Shown in pieces: positions 23,845-32,375 of a stretch of 34,209 nt of DNA; positions within the stretch are counted from its first letter, which is position 1; every line of letters begins with the position of its first letter. Source of the DNA: Eremococcus coleocola DSM 15696 (GTDB lineage Bacteria > Bacillota > Bacilli > Lactobacillales > Aerococcaceae); contig NZ_AUAT01000025.1 in assembly GCF_000428865.1 (NCBI RefSeq), forward strand, positions 1 to 34,209, in the 5' to 3' direction. The position numbers were made by a program, and so were the translations under genes. The notes beneath the pieces are model-generated. The model did not search any database. It was not told the DNA's origin and saw nothing but the letters and a program-made list of their open reading frames with translations.

Positions 23845-24420
23845 ATGAAAAAAGCAATAAAAATTTTACTTTTCATTCTATTTTTATTTGCCTTAAGTAT
23901 TTTGTGGCCCAACATTGTAACCTATCAAGCAGTTGCTGGCCTTAAGGGCTTAGAAATGCCCCAAACTTATCCCTTGATTGGGCAATACATGCCACACTAT
24001 TTATTCTGGGGAAGTATCGCCTTAGCAGCGATCTTACTAATTGCTTATTTAATTTTTCTATTCTCACCTTCTTCTAAAGCAGGAGTGGAACTCACTGATA
24101 ACCAAGAAAAAGGACAATTGGTGGTCAAACCCTCTGCCATTGAAGGCTTAGTCCAAAGTATTCTTGCATCGGAAAGAGCGGTTGAACAAGCTTCAACTAA
24201 GGCAACCATATATGATAAACGGATTGATGTGGATATCAAAGGTCAAATCGCACGTACCTCTGGTCTTTATGGTCAAGGACAAGAAATTGCCCGCCGGATT
24301 CAAAGCGAAATTAATGATTTATTAGGCCAAGATTATCCTGCTCGAATCAATGTTACTTTTAAGGACATTGCCCGTAACGATCGTGGTAATGTTAAGTCAA
24401 GCCAAGCACGGGTCATTTAA
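23845..24420 (+). CDS. amaP: AmaP, membrane anchor of Asp23
   Basis: A 191-aa protein with two N-terminal membrane helices (about 5-25 and 52-75) and a cytoplasmic C-terminal domain. The layout and the ELTDNQEKGQLVVKPSAIEGLV segment match the alkaline shock response membrane anchor protein AmaP, which tethers Asp23 at the membrane in Staphylococcus. The soluble part is itself distantly Asp23-like. It starts an operon with DUF2273 and two Asp23 paralogues. In relatives this operon responds to envelope or alkaline stress; no regulator site is identified here. Confidence 0.9.
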   Translation: MKKAIKILLFILFLFALSILWPNIVTYQAVAGLKGLEMPQTYPLIGQYMPHYLFWGSIALAAILLIAYLIFLFSPSSKAGVELTDNQEKGQLVVKPSAIEGLVQSILASERAVEQASTKATIYDKRIDVDIKGQIARTSGLYGQGQEIARRIQSEINDLLGQDYPARINVTFKDIARNDRGNVKSSQARVI

Positions 24421-24430
24421 GGAGGATTTT

Positions 24431-24613
24431 ATGAAGGATTTAAAATATTTATATCAAGCCCATAAATTTCTAGTGATCTTTGCGCTAGTGGGCTTTATTA
24501 CGGCATTACTCTTTGTCACAGTTGGATTTTTCAGAACAATTTTTGTATTTGCTTTTGCGGCCCTATGTGGCTTCATTGGCCATTACCTGGAAAAAACCGG
24601 CTACTTCCGTTAA
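24431..24613 (+). CDS. DUF2273 small membrane protein
   Basis: A 60-aa protein with two hydrophobic segments (about 10-30 and 33-52) separated by a short turn containing Arg. This is the DUF2273 family, found beside amaP and asp23 in Firmicutes, of unknown function. ATG 24431 was chosen because AAGGAGG (starting at the amaP stop) is well spaced; upstream in-frame starts lie inside amaP. Confidence 0.87.
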   Translation: MKDLKYLYQAHKFLVIFALVGFITALLFVTVGFFRTIFVFAFAALCGFIGHYLEKTGYFR

Positions 24614-24646
24614 CCAAGTCAATTACCAAAAGGAGGAATCTGAATC

Positions 24647-25075
24647 ATGGAAAATAATAATCTAAACCCTCAAGTTGCTGGTGACTTAGGTTTTGCAGAC
24701 CAAGTCATCCAGAAAATTATCACACGTGCCTTAGAGTCAGTGCCAGGTGTCTTAGCTGCTAAAGGTGGCTTTGCTTCCGATTTAGCTGATAAACTGGTCA
24801 ACCGCGCCAATAAAACCGACGGCGTAAGTGTCGAAGTGGGACAAGAAGAAGTGGCAGCTGACCTTGATATCGTGGTTGAATACGACCAAGATTTGCCTCG
24901 AATTCAAGCAGATATTAAGCAGTTAGCTTACGATGAAATTAAATTACAAACCGGTTTAGAAGTCATTGAAGTCAATGTGAATGTGACTGATATTATGACC
25001 CGGCAAGAATTTGAACAAAGTCAAGTCAGCCTACAAGACAAACTGGCTGAAAATAAACAAGCCCCCCAAGCTTAA
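24647..25075 (+). CDS. Asp23/Gls24 family envelope stress response protein (first copy)
   Basis: A 142-aa soluble Asp23/Gls24 protein. FADQVIQKIITRALESVPGVLAAKGGF (split: the core is IQKIITRALESVPGV) and VEVGQEEVAADLDIVVEYDQ followed by EVIEVNVNVTDI are the family's repeated strand-helix units. Asp23 is abundant and membrane-associated through AmaP. Ribosome binding site AAAGGAGG lies about 10 bases before ATG. It is followed after 50 bases by a paralogue, so the operon holds two copies. Confidence 0.92.
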   Translation: MENNNLNPQVAGDLGFADQVIQKIITRALESVPGVLAAKGGFASDLADKLVNRANKTDGVSVEVGQEEVAADLDIVVEYDQDLPRIQADIKQLAYDEIKLQTGLEVIEVNVNVTDIMTRQEFEQSQVSLQDKLAENKQAPQA

Positions 25076-25125
25076 TTTTACATAGAGAAAGTTGAACTTT
25101 TACCCAAACCATAGGAGGAATAATT

Positions 25126-25686
25126 ATGAATAACCAAGAAAAAAACTATACTAACCAAGATATCAATGCTGTTGAAACCTTTGAAAACCATACTGGAATT
25201 CGCGGAGAGTTAACTTATGAAGATAAGGTTATCCAGAAAATTGTAGGGATTGCTTTAGAAGATATCCCGGGCTTATTAGGGGTTTCTGGAGGCTTCTTTT
25301 CAAATGTGGCCGGTAAGTTAGTCAATACCGATGACAAAACTTCCGGTGTGGGCGTTGAAGTCGGTAAAGAACAAGTAGCGGTCGATTTAGATATAGTTGC
25401 CGAATACGGTGAAAATGTTGCAACCATCTACGACAAAATCAAAGAAGTCGTCTCTGCTGAAATTAATAAAATGACAGACTTAGAAGTTGTTGAAGTCAAT
25501 GTCAATGTCGTTGATGTGAAGACCCAACAACAATATGAAGCAGAACAAGTCACTGTTCAAGACCATCTCTCTAATGCAGCTGAATCAACTAGCAACTATA
25601 TTTCTGAACAATCCGATAAGGCAGAACGCTACTATAATAAACAAGAAGCCAAATACAAAGCAAACAACCAACCTCGCGTAAAATAG
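25126..25686 (+). CDS. Asp23/Gls24 family envelope stress response protein (second copy)
   Basis: A 186-aa paralogue of the preceding protein with the same core (IQKIVGIALEDIPGLLGVSG, VEVGKEQVAVDLDIVAEYGE, EVVEVNVNVVDV). It has a longer N-terminus and a charged, Tyr/Lys/Gln-rich tail (~150-186) that may form a flexible or coiled segment. The tail difference suggests the two paralogues have distinct partners, possibly as a mixed filament on the membrane. Ribosome binding site TAGGAGGAA precedes ATG 25126. Last gene of the operon. Confidence 0.91.
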   Translation: MNNQEKNYTNQDINAVETFENHTGIRGELTYEDKVIQKIVGIALEDIPGLLGVSGGFFSNVAGKLVNTDDKTSGVGVEVGKEQVAVDLDIVAEYGENVATIYDKIKEVVSAEINKMTDLEVVEVNVNVVDVKTQQQYEAEQVTVQDHLSNAAESTSNYISEQSDKAERYYNKQEAKYKANNQPRVK

Positions 25687-25760
25687 TTAGGTTACCCATA
25701 TAAACATACTTATCAAAGGGCAGTGAATTTTCTAATCATATAAATCAGCCCTTGTTAAGA

Positions 25761-25797
25761 AAAAACCAACTCCTAAAAGGGTTGGTTTTTGTTTTTT
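25761..25797 (+). terminator. Terminator of the AmaP-Asp23 operon
   Basis: A 10-bp stem AAAAACCAAC/GTTGGTTTTT with an inner CCT/AGG, followed by GTTTTTTAG. Confidence 0.9.
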
Positions 25798-25920
25798 AGT
25801 TAAACTAGGGAGAATTAGGAGGAGCTTCTCAAATAAACTTGTAGGTTCTTTAATTTTATGCTAATATAATTTTAATTTTTCAGACCCAAGTGCCATCATT
25901 TAGCCAAAGGAGCCATATTA

Positions 25921-27279
25921 ATGAAAACCAAACTTAGCTCTAAAGAAATCCTCCTCTTAGCCTCCACCTTATTCGGCCTCTTTTTTGGTGCCGGTAACCT
26001 AATTTTCCCGGTCCAACTCGGCCAATTAGCTGGCGCCAACCTCATCCCGGCCATCATTGGCTTTCTGATTACTGGAATTGGCTTGCCTCTTTTAGCAGTG
26101 GCAGCTATGGGCTTGACCAATAGTCGGGACGTACTGGAAATGGCTCGCCCAGTTTCCAAGACCTACGCCAAAATCTTTACCATCCTGCTTTATCTTTGTA
26201 TTGGGCCATTTTTTGCCATTCCGCGTTTGGCCATGACCTCCTACGAAATTGGCATTGTACCCTTTATCCAAGCTGACCAATACGACCTTTTCCTGGCTAT
26301 TTTCTCCGTCCTCTTTTTCATCGGTGTCTGGTGGTTCTCACAAAATCCTTCCAAAATCCTTGACTATATCGGTAAGTTTTTGAATCCCGCCTTTTTACTG
26401 CTTTTATCCATTCTATTTATCCTAGCCATTCTGAATCCTATGGGGGATCCCATGGCTACCGCGGTGGACACCCAATACCAATCACCTTTAACCAAGGGCT
26501 TTCTTGAAGGCTATAATACTCTGGACGCCTTGGCTGGTTTAGCTTTCGGTATCCTCGTCATTGCGGCCGTTAAACAGTTCGGCGTGACCCAACCCAAGCA
26601 TATTGCCCGAGAAGTCTTCAAGGCGGGTGTCCTAGCCACCTTGATGATGGGAATCATTTATAGCCTTTTGGCTTATACTGGAGCTTCTTCAGTGGCGACC
26701 ATCGGCCTTCAAGAAAATGGTGGTCTCGGCCTGGGTTTAATTTCCCAGCATTATTTTGGCCATTACGGGTCTATTCTAGTCTCCTTGATTATTTTCCTGG
26801 CTTGTTTTAAGACCAGTATCGGCTTGGTGATGGCTTGTTCCGAAAGCTTCCATGAATTGTTTCCGGCGGTGTCCTATAAGGCTTTAACCGTGATCATTGC
26901 AGTGATTCCAACGATTCTGGCTAACATTGGACTTAGTCGGTTTATCCAATATACCTTGCCGATTTTGATGTTTATCTATCCTTTAACTATGACCCTCATC
27001 TTACTCCAATTCTTGAAAGTCTTACTTAACCGTCATTTTCCTCAGATTGCTTTTTACTGGGTGACCGGCTTGACCCTAGTGGCTGCCACCATTGATGCGG
27101 TCAATGCCTTGCCTGACCCTTTCAAAAATCAGCCCTGGGCCCAAACCCTAATTCAGCTGGGTAAAGATTACCTACCTTTCTTTAAGTTTGGCATGGGCTG
27201 GATTTTACCGGCCATGATTGGTTTAATTATTGCCTATATAATTGCGGCCTTCCGTTCTAAATCAGGTCGGCCCGCCTAA
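25921..27279 (+). CDS. brnQ: Branched-chain amino acid transporter BrnQ (LIVCS family)
   Basis: A 452-aa integral membrane protein with about 12 helices. FGLFFGAGNLIFPVQLGQ (residues ~19-36) and the GIGLPLLAVAAMGLT block are the LIVCS signature, and FLACFKTSIGLVMACSESFHELFP is also conserved. It imports leucine, isoleucine and valine with Na+ (or H+). A -10 TATAAT (25865-25870) and ribosome binding site AAAGGAG precede ATG 25921. I see no T-box leader. Single gene with a terminator at 27313. Confidence 0.94.
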   Translation: MKTKLSSKEILLLASTLFGLFFGAGNLIFPVQLGQLAGANLIPAIIGFLITGIGLPLLAVAAMGLTNSRDVLEMARPVSKTYAKIFTILLYLCIGPFFAIPRLAMTSYEIGIVPFIQADQYDLFLAIFSVLFFIGVWWFSQNPSKILDYIGKFLNPAFLLLLSILFILAILNPMGDPMATAVDTQYQSPLTKGFLEGYNTLDALAGLAFGILVIAAVKQFGVTQPKHIAREVFKAGVLATLMMGIIYSLLAYTGASSVATIGLQENGGLGLGLISQHYFGHYGSILVSLIIFLACFKTSIGLVMACSESFHELFPAVSYKALTVIIAVIPTILANIGLSRFIQYTLPILMFIYPLTMTLILLQFLKVLLNRHFPQIAFYWVTGLTLVAATIDAVNALPDPFKNQPWAQTLIQLGKDYLPFFKFGMGWILPAMIGLIIAYIIAAFRSKSGRPA

Positions 27280-27312
27280 AGCAAATCTAATTAGCTAAAT
27301 TTTAAAGTATGG

Positions 27313-27349
27313 AACTGTACCAAAAGCAATAGTTGGTACAGTTTTTTAT
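27313..27349 (+). terminator. Terminator of brnQ
   Basis: A perfect 10-bp stem AACTGTACCA/TGGTACAGTT with an 11-base loop, then TTTTATG. Confidence 0.92.
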
Positions 27350-27377
27350 GTAGCCAGGACGGGAGCTCTGCGCGTTT

Positions 27378-27443
27378 TGTGCATTGCCAGGTTTCAATGC
27401 ACAAATTAAATAGATTCTGTGCATTGCCGGGTTTCAATGCACA
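27378..27443. repeat. Two TGTGCATTG hairpins 40 bp apart
   Basis: TGTGCATTG/CAATGCACA hairpins at 27378-27403 and 27418-27443 differ by one loop base (CCAGGTTT or CCGGGTTT) and are exactly 40 bases apart. They are the same family as the four copies at 17053-17198. Confidence 0.92.
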
Positions 27444-27532
27444 AGCTCAAAAAAATCCCCATTAAAATAAAAAACTTTCCAAACACCACATAAGCCACAA
27501 CCAATTATTACTTCCAAATCCATAGCGCCCCC

Positions 27533-27654
27533 TTGAAAAATAGAGTAAAATAGGTTTTAAGTAAAAAAATACTGGCTAGGCAAGGGAGGGGCGGACTGAC
27601 AATCCAACACGTCCAACCAACTACTAGCCAAGCAGTTAGAAAGTAGGAAGATGC
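27533..27654 (+). promoter_or_regulatory. Leader region of the M16 peptidase gene
   Basis: A possible -35 TTGAAA (27533-27538) lacks a good -10. TGGCTAG (27573-27579) and CTAGCCA (27624-27630) can pair around GGAC/GTCC arms, giving a closed leader structure before AGGAAG and ATG 27655. Function unknown. Confidence 0.35.
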
Positions 27655-30546
27655 ATGACCTTTCAATTAATCGAAACGCATTTCCTTGAAGACATCCAGT
27701 CTCAAGGTCAACTCTACCTCCATCCTGAAACCGGTGCCCAAGTTCTTTGGCTAAAAAATGATGATGCCAACCGGGCCTTCACCATTTCCTTTAAGACCCC
27801 GCCATATTCTGATAACGGAATTACCCATATCATCGAACACTCCGTCCTCAACGGCTCTAAAAAGTACCCCACTAAAGAACCTTTTGTAGAAATGCTCAAA
27901 GGATCCCTTAATACCTTTGTTAATGCCATGACCTTCTCGGATAAAACCATTTATCCAGTGGCTTCCACCAACCAAAAAGACTTCTCCAACTTGATGGGAG
28001 TTTATCTGGATGCGGTTTTCCAACCCAACTTCTATGACAATGATTTGATCCTAGCCCAAGAAGGCTGGCACTATCACTTAGAAAAAGCCGAAGACGATTT
28101 AATCTATAAAGGGGTTGTCTTTAATGAAATGAAGGGGGCCACTGCTTCACCGGATCAACAACTTTACAACCACATGATGCGGATGCTTTATCCAGATACC
28201 TTCTACCAATATGAATCCGGTGGGCTACCTTCAGCCATTACGGATCTGACTCAAGCGGAATTTATCGACTACCACCGCAAGCACTACCATCCATCTAACT
28301 CCTTAACGATTTTATACGGCGACTTGGATATCGACCAAGCCTTAGCTCAATTAGGCGAATACTTTGACGGTAAGGGCAAGGGCCAAGTAGTCGACCTACA
28401 AATCCCCATTAAAAAACCTGCCGTTCGCGACCTTAAAGACAGCTATTCCTTAGCACAGGGTGATGACCCAACCAATAAAGATTACCTCGCCTTGGTTTGG
28501 CATACTGGCCTAACGACCAATAGCCTGGAAGGAACTGCTCTGGAAGTTATTAATAAACTCTTGATGGGTCATAATGAAGCTCCGCTGAAGAAAGCTTTAC
28601 TCGAAGCAGATATCGCCGCCGATGTTTGGGGCGAAGTCAACGATTTTGGCTATCCAACCGGTTATGCCATCGTAGCTAAATACACGGATGCGGAAAAGCA
28701 AGCTCAATTCAAGCAAATTGTTTTTGATAGCTTGCAAGAAGTCTTAGTCCAAGGCCTTGATAAAGATCAAATTGAAGCAGCCCTTAATCGTTTGACCTTT
28801 GTCCTTAAAGAAGAAGCCATTTCTGAATCCTCACCGCGGGGCGTGATTGCCGGATTGAAGGTCTTGTCAAGCTGGCAATATCAAGGTAATCCATACCAAA
28901 ACTTAGAATTTACCCCTATCCTAGATGAGTTACGGACCAAGGCAGCCAATGGCTACTTGGAAGACCTCATCCGGGAAAAATTAGTCAACAATGATTACCT
29001 GGTCCAAATCGCGCTTGTTGCCGAACCGGGTAAATCTGATAAGCAAGAGGAAAAAGTCTTGGCAGACCTTCAAGCCTACAAGGCTCAATTAGATTCAGAC
29101 CAAGTCCAAGCCATGGTGGATAAGACCCAAGCCTTGATTGAACGGCAAGAAGCGCCTGATACACCAGAAGACTTGGCAACCATTCCAATGCTCACCCGGC
29201 AAGATTTGAAGGCTGATCTAGACTTAGAAGCAGTCAAGGTGTCAGCTTTTGGCACAAAAGGTAAGGCCTATAATGCTGACCTCTTTACGTCTGGCATTGA
29301 CTACCTTCAATTATTTATTGATATTTCTGATCTTCCAAGTTCAGTCTACCCACACTTAGGCTTATTGGCTGCCTTAATGGGCCGGATTCCGACCCAGTCT
29401 CATTCCATGACTGATTTACAAACCCTTATGGACCTGCATACGGGTGGTTTAGCTGCTGGTATCAATATTTATGAAGTGCCGGGCCAAGAACCCAAAACCT
29501 ACTTTGTCATTAAAGGCAAGGCCTTAGAAGCCTCACTGGACCAAATGGTTGATTTAATGAAGGAAATCTTCTTGGAAAGCCAATGGACGGCACAAAAAGA
29601 TATTCTGCAACGGATTCAAGCCATGATTTCCTCCTTCCAAAACCGGATTAATTATGGCGCTAATGCGCTGGTCATGAATCGTGCGCTTGCCCAATATAAA
29701 GCTTCGATGTTCTTGAACGAACAAGTTTCAGGAATTGACTTCTATAACTTCTTAAAAGCTAGCCGGGATGCTTTAAAGACTGATCAAGGCGAATCTTTAA
29801 CGAGCGAACTCCAAGCCTTAGCGGACCAATTGGCCAACCCTGACCGGCTCTCTCTCTTCTATGTTGGCCAAGCTGACCGTTTGGATACGATCAAAGCCAA
29901 AGTCGCAACTAGCTTTAAAGATTTGGCCAGTCAAGCCATGGGGCCAGCTGTGACCCATCCGACCGGTCAAGTTCAAAACGAAGCCTTCGTCACCGCCCAA
30001 GATGTTAATTATGTGGGGCTTTCAACCCCAGCTTTGGCTGACTTGACTTATGCTGGTAAGGTTTATGTCTTAGGCACCATTCTCCGCTTAGACTATCTTT
30101 GGAATAATGTCCGGGTCAAGGGGGGCGCTTATGGCGCTGGCTTCCGTCATGTGCGGACCGGGAATATTGAGTTTGCTTCCTACCGCGATCCAAATATTGA
30201 TAAGACCCTGGCCACTTACTTGAATACGCCAGCTTATATTGATAACTTGGCCTTGACCGACCAAGACCTCTTGAAATATATTATCGGAACCTTGTCTAGT
30301 ATGGACCAACCGTTATCTGCCTATGATAAAGGAGTGAAGGCCTTGTCGCTTTACTTAACAGGTCAAGGTGTGGATAGTCTCAAGACTTATAAAGAGGAAG
30401 TGCTGGCGGTCCAAGAAGCTGACTTGAAAGGCCTAGCTGATAGCTTCCGTCAAGCCTTGGCAAGCTATTCTAAGGTGGTTATTGGGAATAAGACCCAGAT
30501 TCAAGCTGAAGCGGACCAATTTGACCAAATCTATGATTTATTCTAA
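27655..30546 (+). CDS. M16C family zinc metallopeptidase (presequence protease-like)
   Basis: A 963-aa insulinase-family protein, the usual length of the M16C clamshell proteases (PreP, falcilysin). The inverted zinc motif HIIEH (58-62) lies in a THIIEHSVLNGSKKYPTKEPF-like block, with Glu158 in FNEMKG as third ligand. The C-terminal half (from ~500) is the non-catalytic partner domain with GAYGAGFRHVRTGNIEF. There is no signal peptide, so it acts in the cytoplasm, probably degrading peptides; exact substrates are unknown. ATG 27655 is preferred over ATG 27651, which is out of frame. AGGAAG is close (4 bases). Single gene. Confidence 0.92.
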   Translation: MTFQLIETHFLEDIQSQGQLYLHPETGAQVLWLKNDDANRAFTISFKTPPYSDNGITHIIEHSVLNGSKKYPTKEPFVEMLKGSLNTFVNAMTFSDKTIYPVASTNQKDFSNLMGVYLDAVFQPNFYDNDLILAQEGWHYHLEKAEDDLIYKGVVFNEMKGATASPDQQLYNHMMRMLYPDTFYQYESGGLPSAITDLTQAEFIDYHRKHYHPSNSLTILYGDLDIDQALAQLGEYFDGKGKGQVVDLQIPIKKPAVRDLKDSYSLAQGDDPTNKDYLALVWHTGLTTNSLEGTALEVINKLLMGHNEAPLKKALLEADIAADVWGEVNDFGYPTGYAIVAKYTDAEKQAQFKQIVFDSLQEVLVQGLDKDQIEAALNRLTFVLKEEAISESSPRGVIAGLKVLSSWQYQGNPYQNLEFTPILDELRTKAANGYLEDLIREKLVNNDYLVQIALVAEPGKSDKQEEKVLADLQAYKAQLDSDQVQAMVDKTQALIERQEAPDTPEDLATIPMLTRQDLKADLDLEAVKVSAFGTKGKAYNADLFTSGIDYLQLFIDISDLPSSVYPHLGLLAALMGRIPTQSHSMTDLQTLMDLHTGGLAAGINIYEVPGQEPKTYFVIKGKALEASLDQMVDLMKEIFLESQWTAQKDILQRIQAMISSFQNRINYGANALVMNRALAQYKASMFLNEQVSGIDFYNFLKASRDALKTDQGESLTSELQALADQLANPDRLSLFYVGQADRLDTIKAKVATSFKDLASQAMGPAVTHPTGQVQNEAFVTAQDVNYVGLSTPALADLTYAGKVYVLGTILRLDYLWNNVRVKGGAYGAGFRHVRTGNIEFASYRDPNIDKTLATYLNTPAYIDNLALTDQDLLKYIIGTLSSMDQPLSAYDKGVKALSLYLTGQGVDSLKTYKEEVLAVQEADLKGLADSFRQALASYSKVVIGNKTQIQAEADQFDQIYDLF

Positions 30547-30560
30547 TTAAGTCAAAAGTA

Positions 30561-30586
30561 AAAGGACCCTGATGGGGTCCTTTTTG
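30561..30586 (+). terminator. Terminator of the M16 peptidase gene
   Basis: Stem AAAGGACCC/GGGTCCTTT with a short loop, then TTTTTG. Confidence 0.92.
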
Positions 30587-30599
30587 CGTGCAAAAATCA

Positions 30600-30960
30600 G
30601 CAGGTACTCGCAAGGGGAGTTGAGAGAAATAAATGGGGAAGGTGCGGGGAAAATTGTTGTGTATTTTAAGGCGGCTGCAAAAGCTTGGACCGTACAGTGG
30701 TGGCACGTCTTCTGCTTGATTGTCGTCGAGCTCCAGACTTGTCTGGCTGTGGAGGGCTGGGAAAAACCAATCCCTCTTATATTAATAAAATATAAATTAA
30801 TTATCGCAGTGGTTGACTGGATGGGAACGGTGTCGCAAAGCGACTTGTTCCATCTAGTCAACTGTACGGGGGCGGGCAGACGAAGCGAAAATAATAGATT
30901 TTCTACTTCTTGCCCACTCCCTCATGTGCTCGCCATCCTGAGACCACTATCGGGCAAGCT
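30600..30960 (+). ncRNA. Candidate structured RNA of unknown class, five or more hairpins
   Basis: A relatively GC-rich non-coding stretch that folds into successive hairpins. AAGC/GCTT with inner GAC/GTC spans 30681-30717. CCAGA/TCTGG with loop CTTG spans 30733-30746. GAGGG-TGG/CCA-CCCTC spans 30752-30776. A long stem GTTGACT...AGTCAAC with inner GTCGC/GCGAC spans 30812-30862. A 54-base stem GGGGG-GGGCA/TGCCC-CTCCC with inner GAAG/CTTC and GAAAAT/ATTTTC spans 30868-30921. It does not carry the conserved cores of RNase P, tmRNA or SRP RNA. The strand is not proven. The open frames across it show no recognisable protein. Confidence 0.45.
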
Positions 30961-31107
30961 TTTACTCACCCCCTAAATAAAAATAAAATGAACAGTTTAA
31001 TATAACTGAACAATTTCTCTTAGATTTTATCTCTAAGAATGATGAATTATCTGCTTTATTACATGGATATAGAGGATACTGAATGAATAAGTTGATAAAG
31101 TTATATA
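30961..31107. other. AT-rich stretch, possible short coding remnant
   Basis: A frame without a start codon (30983-31081) reads NEQFNITEQFLLDFISKN then DELSALLHGYRGY and a stop. It may be the tail of a decayed gene but matches nothing I know. TCTTAGA/TCTAAGA (31018-31038) can pair. Confidence 0.25.
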
Positions 31108-31151
31108 ATAATGAAGAAAAGAGCAGCCGAGGCTGCTCTTTTCTTCATTAT
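31108..31151. terminator. Bidirectional 20-bp hairpin terminator
   Basis: Perfect 20-base arms around loop CGAG (left arm 31108-31127, right arm 31132-31151) sit three bases after the minus-strand glycosyltransferase stop. It can end that transcript and any plus-strand transcript from the structured region. Confidence 0.85.
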
Positions 31152-31154
31152 ATT

Positions 31155-32189
31155 CTATTTCTCTTTATCTGCGACCAATCCTTGATAGAAGTTCAACCAC
31201 AAGCTAGCTATACGATCTTCACTATAGAAGTTAGAAGCAGCAATGGCTTTGTCGACATAGACTTCTAATCGTTTAGGGTTTTCCTTGAATTCGATGAGCC
31301 ATTTGTCCATATCTTCCCGGTCAACTGCCGGAATATAATCGTCTTCAATAATAGCATGGTACAGGTCTAAGTCCCGCAACATGACCGGAGTTTGGGCTGA
31401 GAAAGACTCTAGAATAGCCATAGGGAAGAGTTCATTATAGGAAGGAAGTAAGAAAATATCAGCCATATTATATAAGGCATTCATTTTATCTCGGTCGACA
31501 ATTCCAGCAAAAGTTAAGTTGGCAGGGGGATTATCATAGACTGCCTTGTATGTCTCATAGCCATCCGTAATCTTACCAAAGGAGAAGCCACCGGCCCACA
31601 CAAATTTTATGTCTGGATGGTCAAGGGCCAATTGAATGAAATCATCAATGCCTTTACGTTTTTGAATTTGACCGACCCCTAAGATGACAAAATCGTCTGC
31701 GGCGAGACCATTTTCTTGGCGTGCCGCCAAACGGTGAGGTTCAGACATTTTATAAAAAGAAGACTTGGCCACAAAGTTAGGGATATAGGTAATCTTATCG
31801 GCGTCAAAGCCATAGCGTTTGACTAACTCATCCTTGAAGACAGGATTCACGACCACTAGATGGTCCATAGCCCGGTAGAAATTTAATAAATAATGTTTAA
31901 AGCCCCATTGGACGGGTGAGGCCAATTTAATCGACCCATCCAAGGTGTGGGGAAGGAAATGAACATAGCCCACCTTAACACCACGCCGCCGCCAATTTAA
32001 GGCAGCTAAATAATAGGAAAAATTAATGGTATGAAAATGGGTAATATCAGCCGATTGGAATTCATTGTAACGAATATCCAATTGGTCAGGATAGTACTTA
32101 GTTAGCAGATTAACGAGTTCACGGTAGGCTGATCCTACCCCTTGTCCGGCCACGGATTCGGCTTGGGACATCATATTGATGGTAAGCAT
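31155..32189 (-). CDS. GT4 glycosyltransferase, probably glycolipid synthesis (LafB/CpoA/BgsA-like)
   Basis: A 344-aa GT-B fold enzyme. The N-terminal domain has GQGVGSAYRELVNLL and DITHFHTINFSYYLAAL; the C-terminal nucleotide-sugar domain has VGQIQKRKGIDDFIQLA and the EX7E motif in NELFPMAILESF, the GT4 retaining signature. There is no membrane helix, so it would act peripherally at the inner leaflet. The N-terminal pattern recalls Lactobacillales enzymes that add the second sugar to glucosyl-diacylglycerol, the lipoteichoic acid anchor, but this is from memory and other acceptors are possible. AAGGAG lies 9 bases before ATG 32189. GalU, 1 kb away, makes UDP-glucose, its plausible donor. Monocistronic on the minus strand. 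Confidence 0.82.
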   Translation of the reverse strand: MLTINMMSQAESVAGQGVGSAYRELVNLLTKYYPDQLDIRYNEFQSADITHFHTINFSYYLAALNWRRRGVKVGYVHFLPHTLDGSIKLASPVQWGFKHYLLNFYRAMDHLVVVNPVFKDELVKRYGFDADKITYIPNFVAKSSFYKMSEPHRLAARQENGLAADDFVILGVGQIQKRKGIDDFIQLALDHPDIKFVWAGGFSFGKITDGYETYKAVYDNPPANLTFAGIVDRDKMNALYNMADIFLLPSYNELFPMAILESFSAQTPVMLRDLDLYHAIIEDDYIPAVDREDMDKWLIEFKENPKRLEVYVDKAIAASNFYSEDRIASLWLNFYQGLVADKEK

Positions 32190-32219
32190 GAAGCAAGGCT
32201 CCTTCCTATTTCTTGCTCA

Positions 32220-32247
32220 AGTATACCATAAGGTCTAGCACTGTACA
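32220..32247 (-). promoter_or_regulatory. Promoter of the glycosyltransferase gene
   Basis: On the minus strand, TGTACA (32247-32242) and TATACT (32225-32220) are 16 bases apart, just upstream of the ribosome binding site. Confidence 0.5.
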
Positions 32248-32324
32248 TAGACTAATGACGGATATAAGCCAATAAATCAGCAATTAATTTCAGATTAAGC
32301 GACTTAGTTCACTAGAGCTTATTC

Positions 32325-32353
32325 TTGTTCCTTAAGAGGACATGGGCTACAAT
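32325..32353 (+). promoter_or_regulatory. Promoter of the sirtuin gene
   Basis: A -35 TTGTTC (32325-32330) and -10 TACAAT (32348-32353) are exactly 17 bases apart. They overlap the in-frame TTG at 32325, which argues against using that codon as the start. Confidence 0.7.
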
Positions 32354-32375
32354 GAAAACACAAAGGAGCGAGCCT

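Noticed and set aside
30695-30720. T-box riboswitch, suggested by GGTGGCACG
   Set aside because: The full T-box consensus is absent and no aminoacyl-tRNA synthetase or amino acid gene follows on the plus strand.
30547-30861. 104-residue minus-strand open frame
   Set aside because: Overlaps the M16 terminator, lacks a ribosome binding site and has no family-like pattern.
30572-30976. 134-residue plus-strand open frame
   Set aside because: No ribosome binding site, no recognisable motif, and it covers the hairpin-rich region; more likely a chance frame.
31083-31268. 61-residue plus-strand open frame after an AGAGGA sequence
   Set aside because: It runs through the 20-bp bidirectional terminator and into the antisense of the glycosyltransferase.
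32325-32375. TTG start for the sirtuin
   Set aside because: It coincides with the -35 of a well-formed promoter; ATG 32376 has the ribosome binding site.
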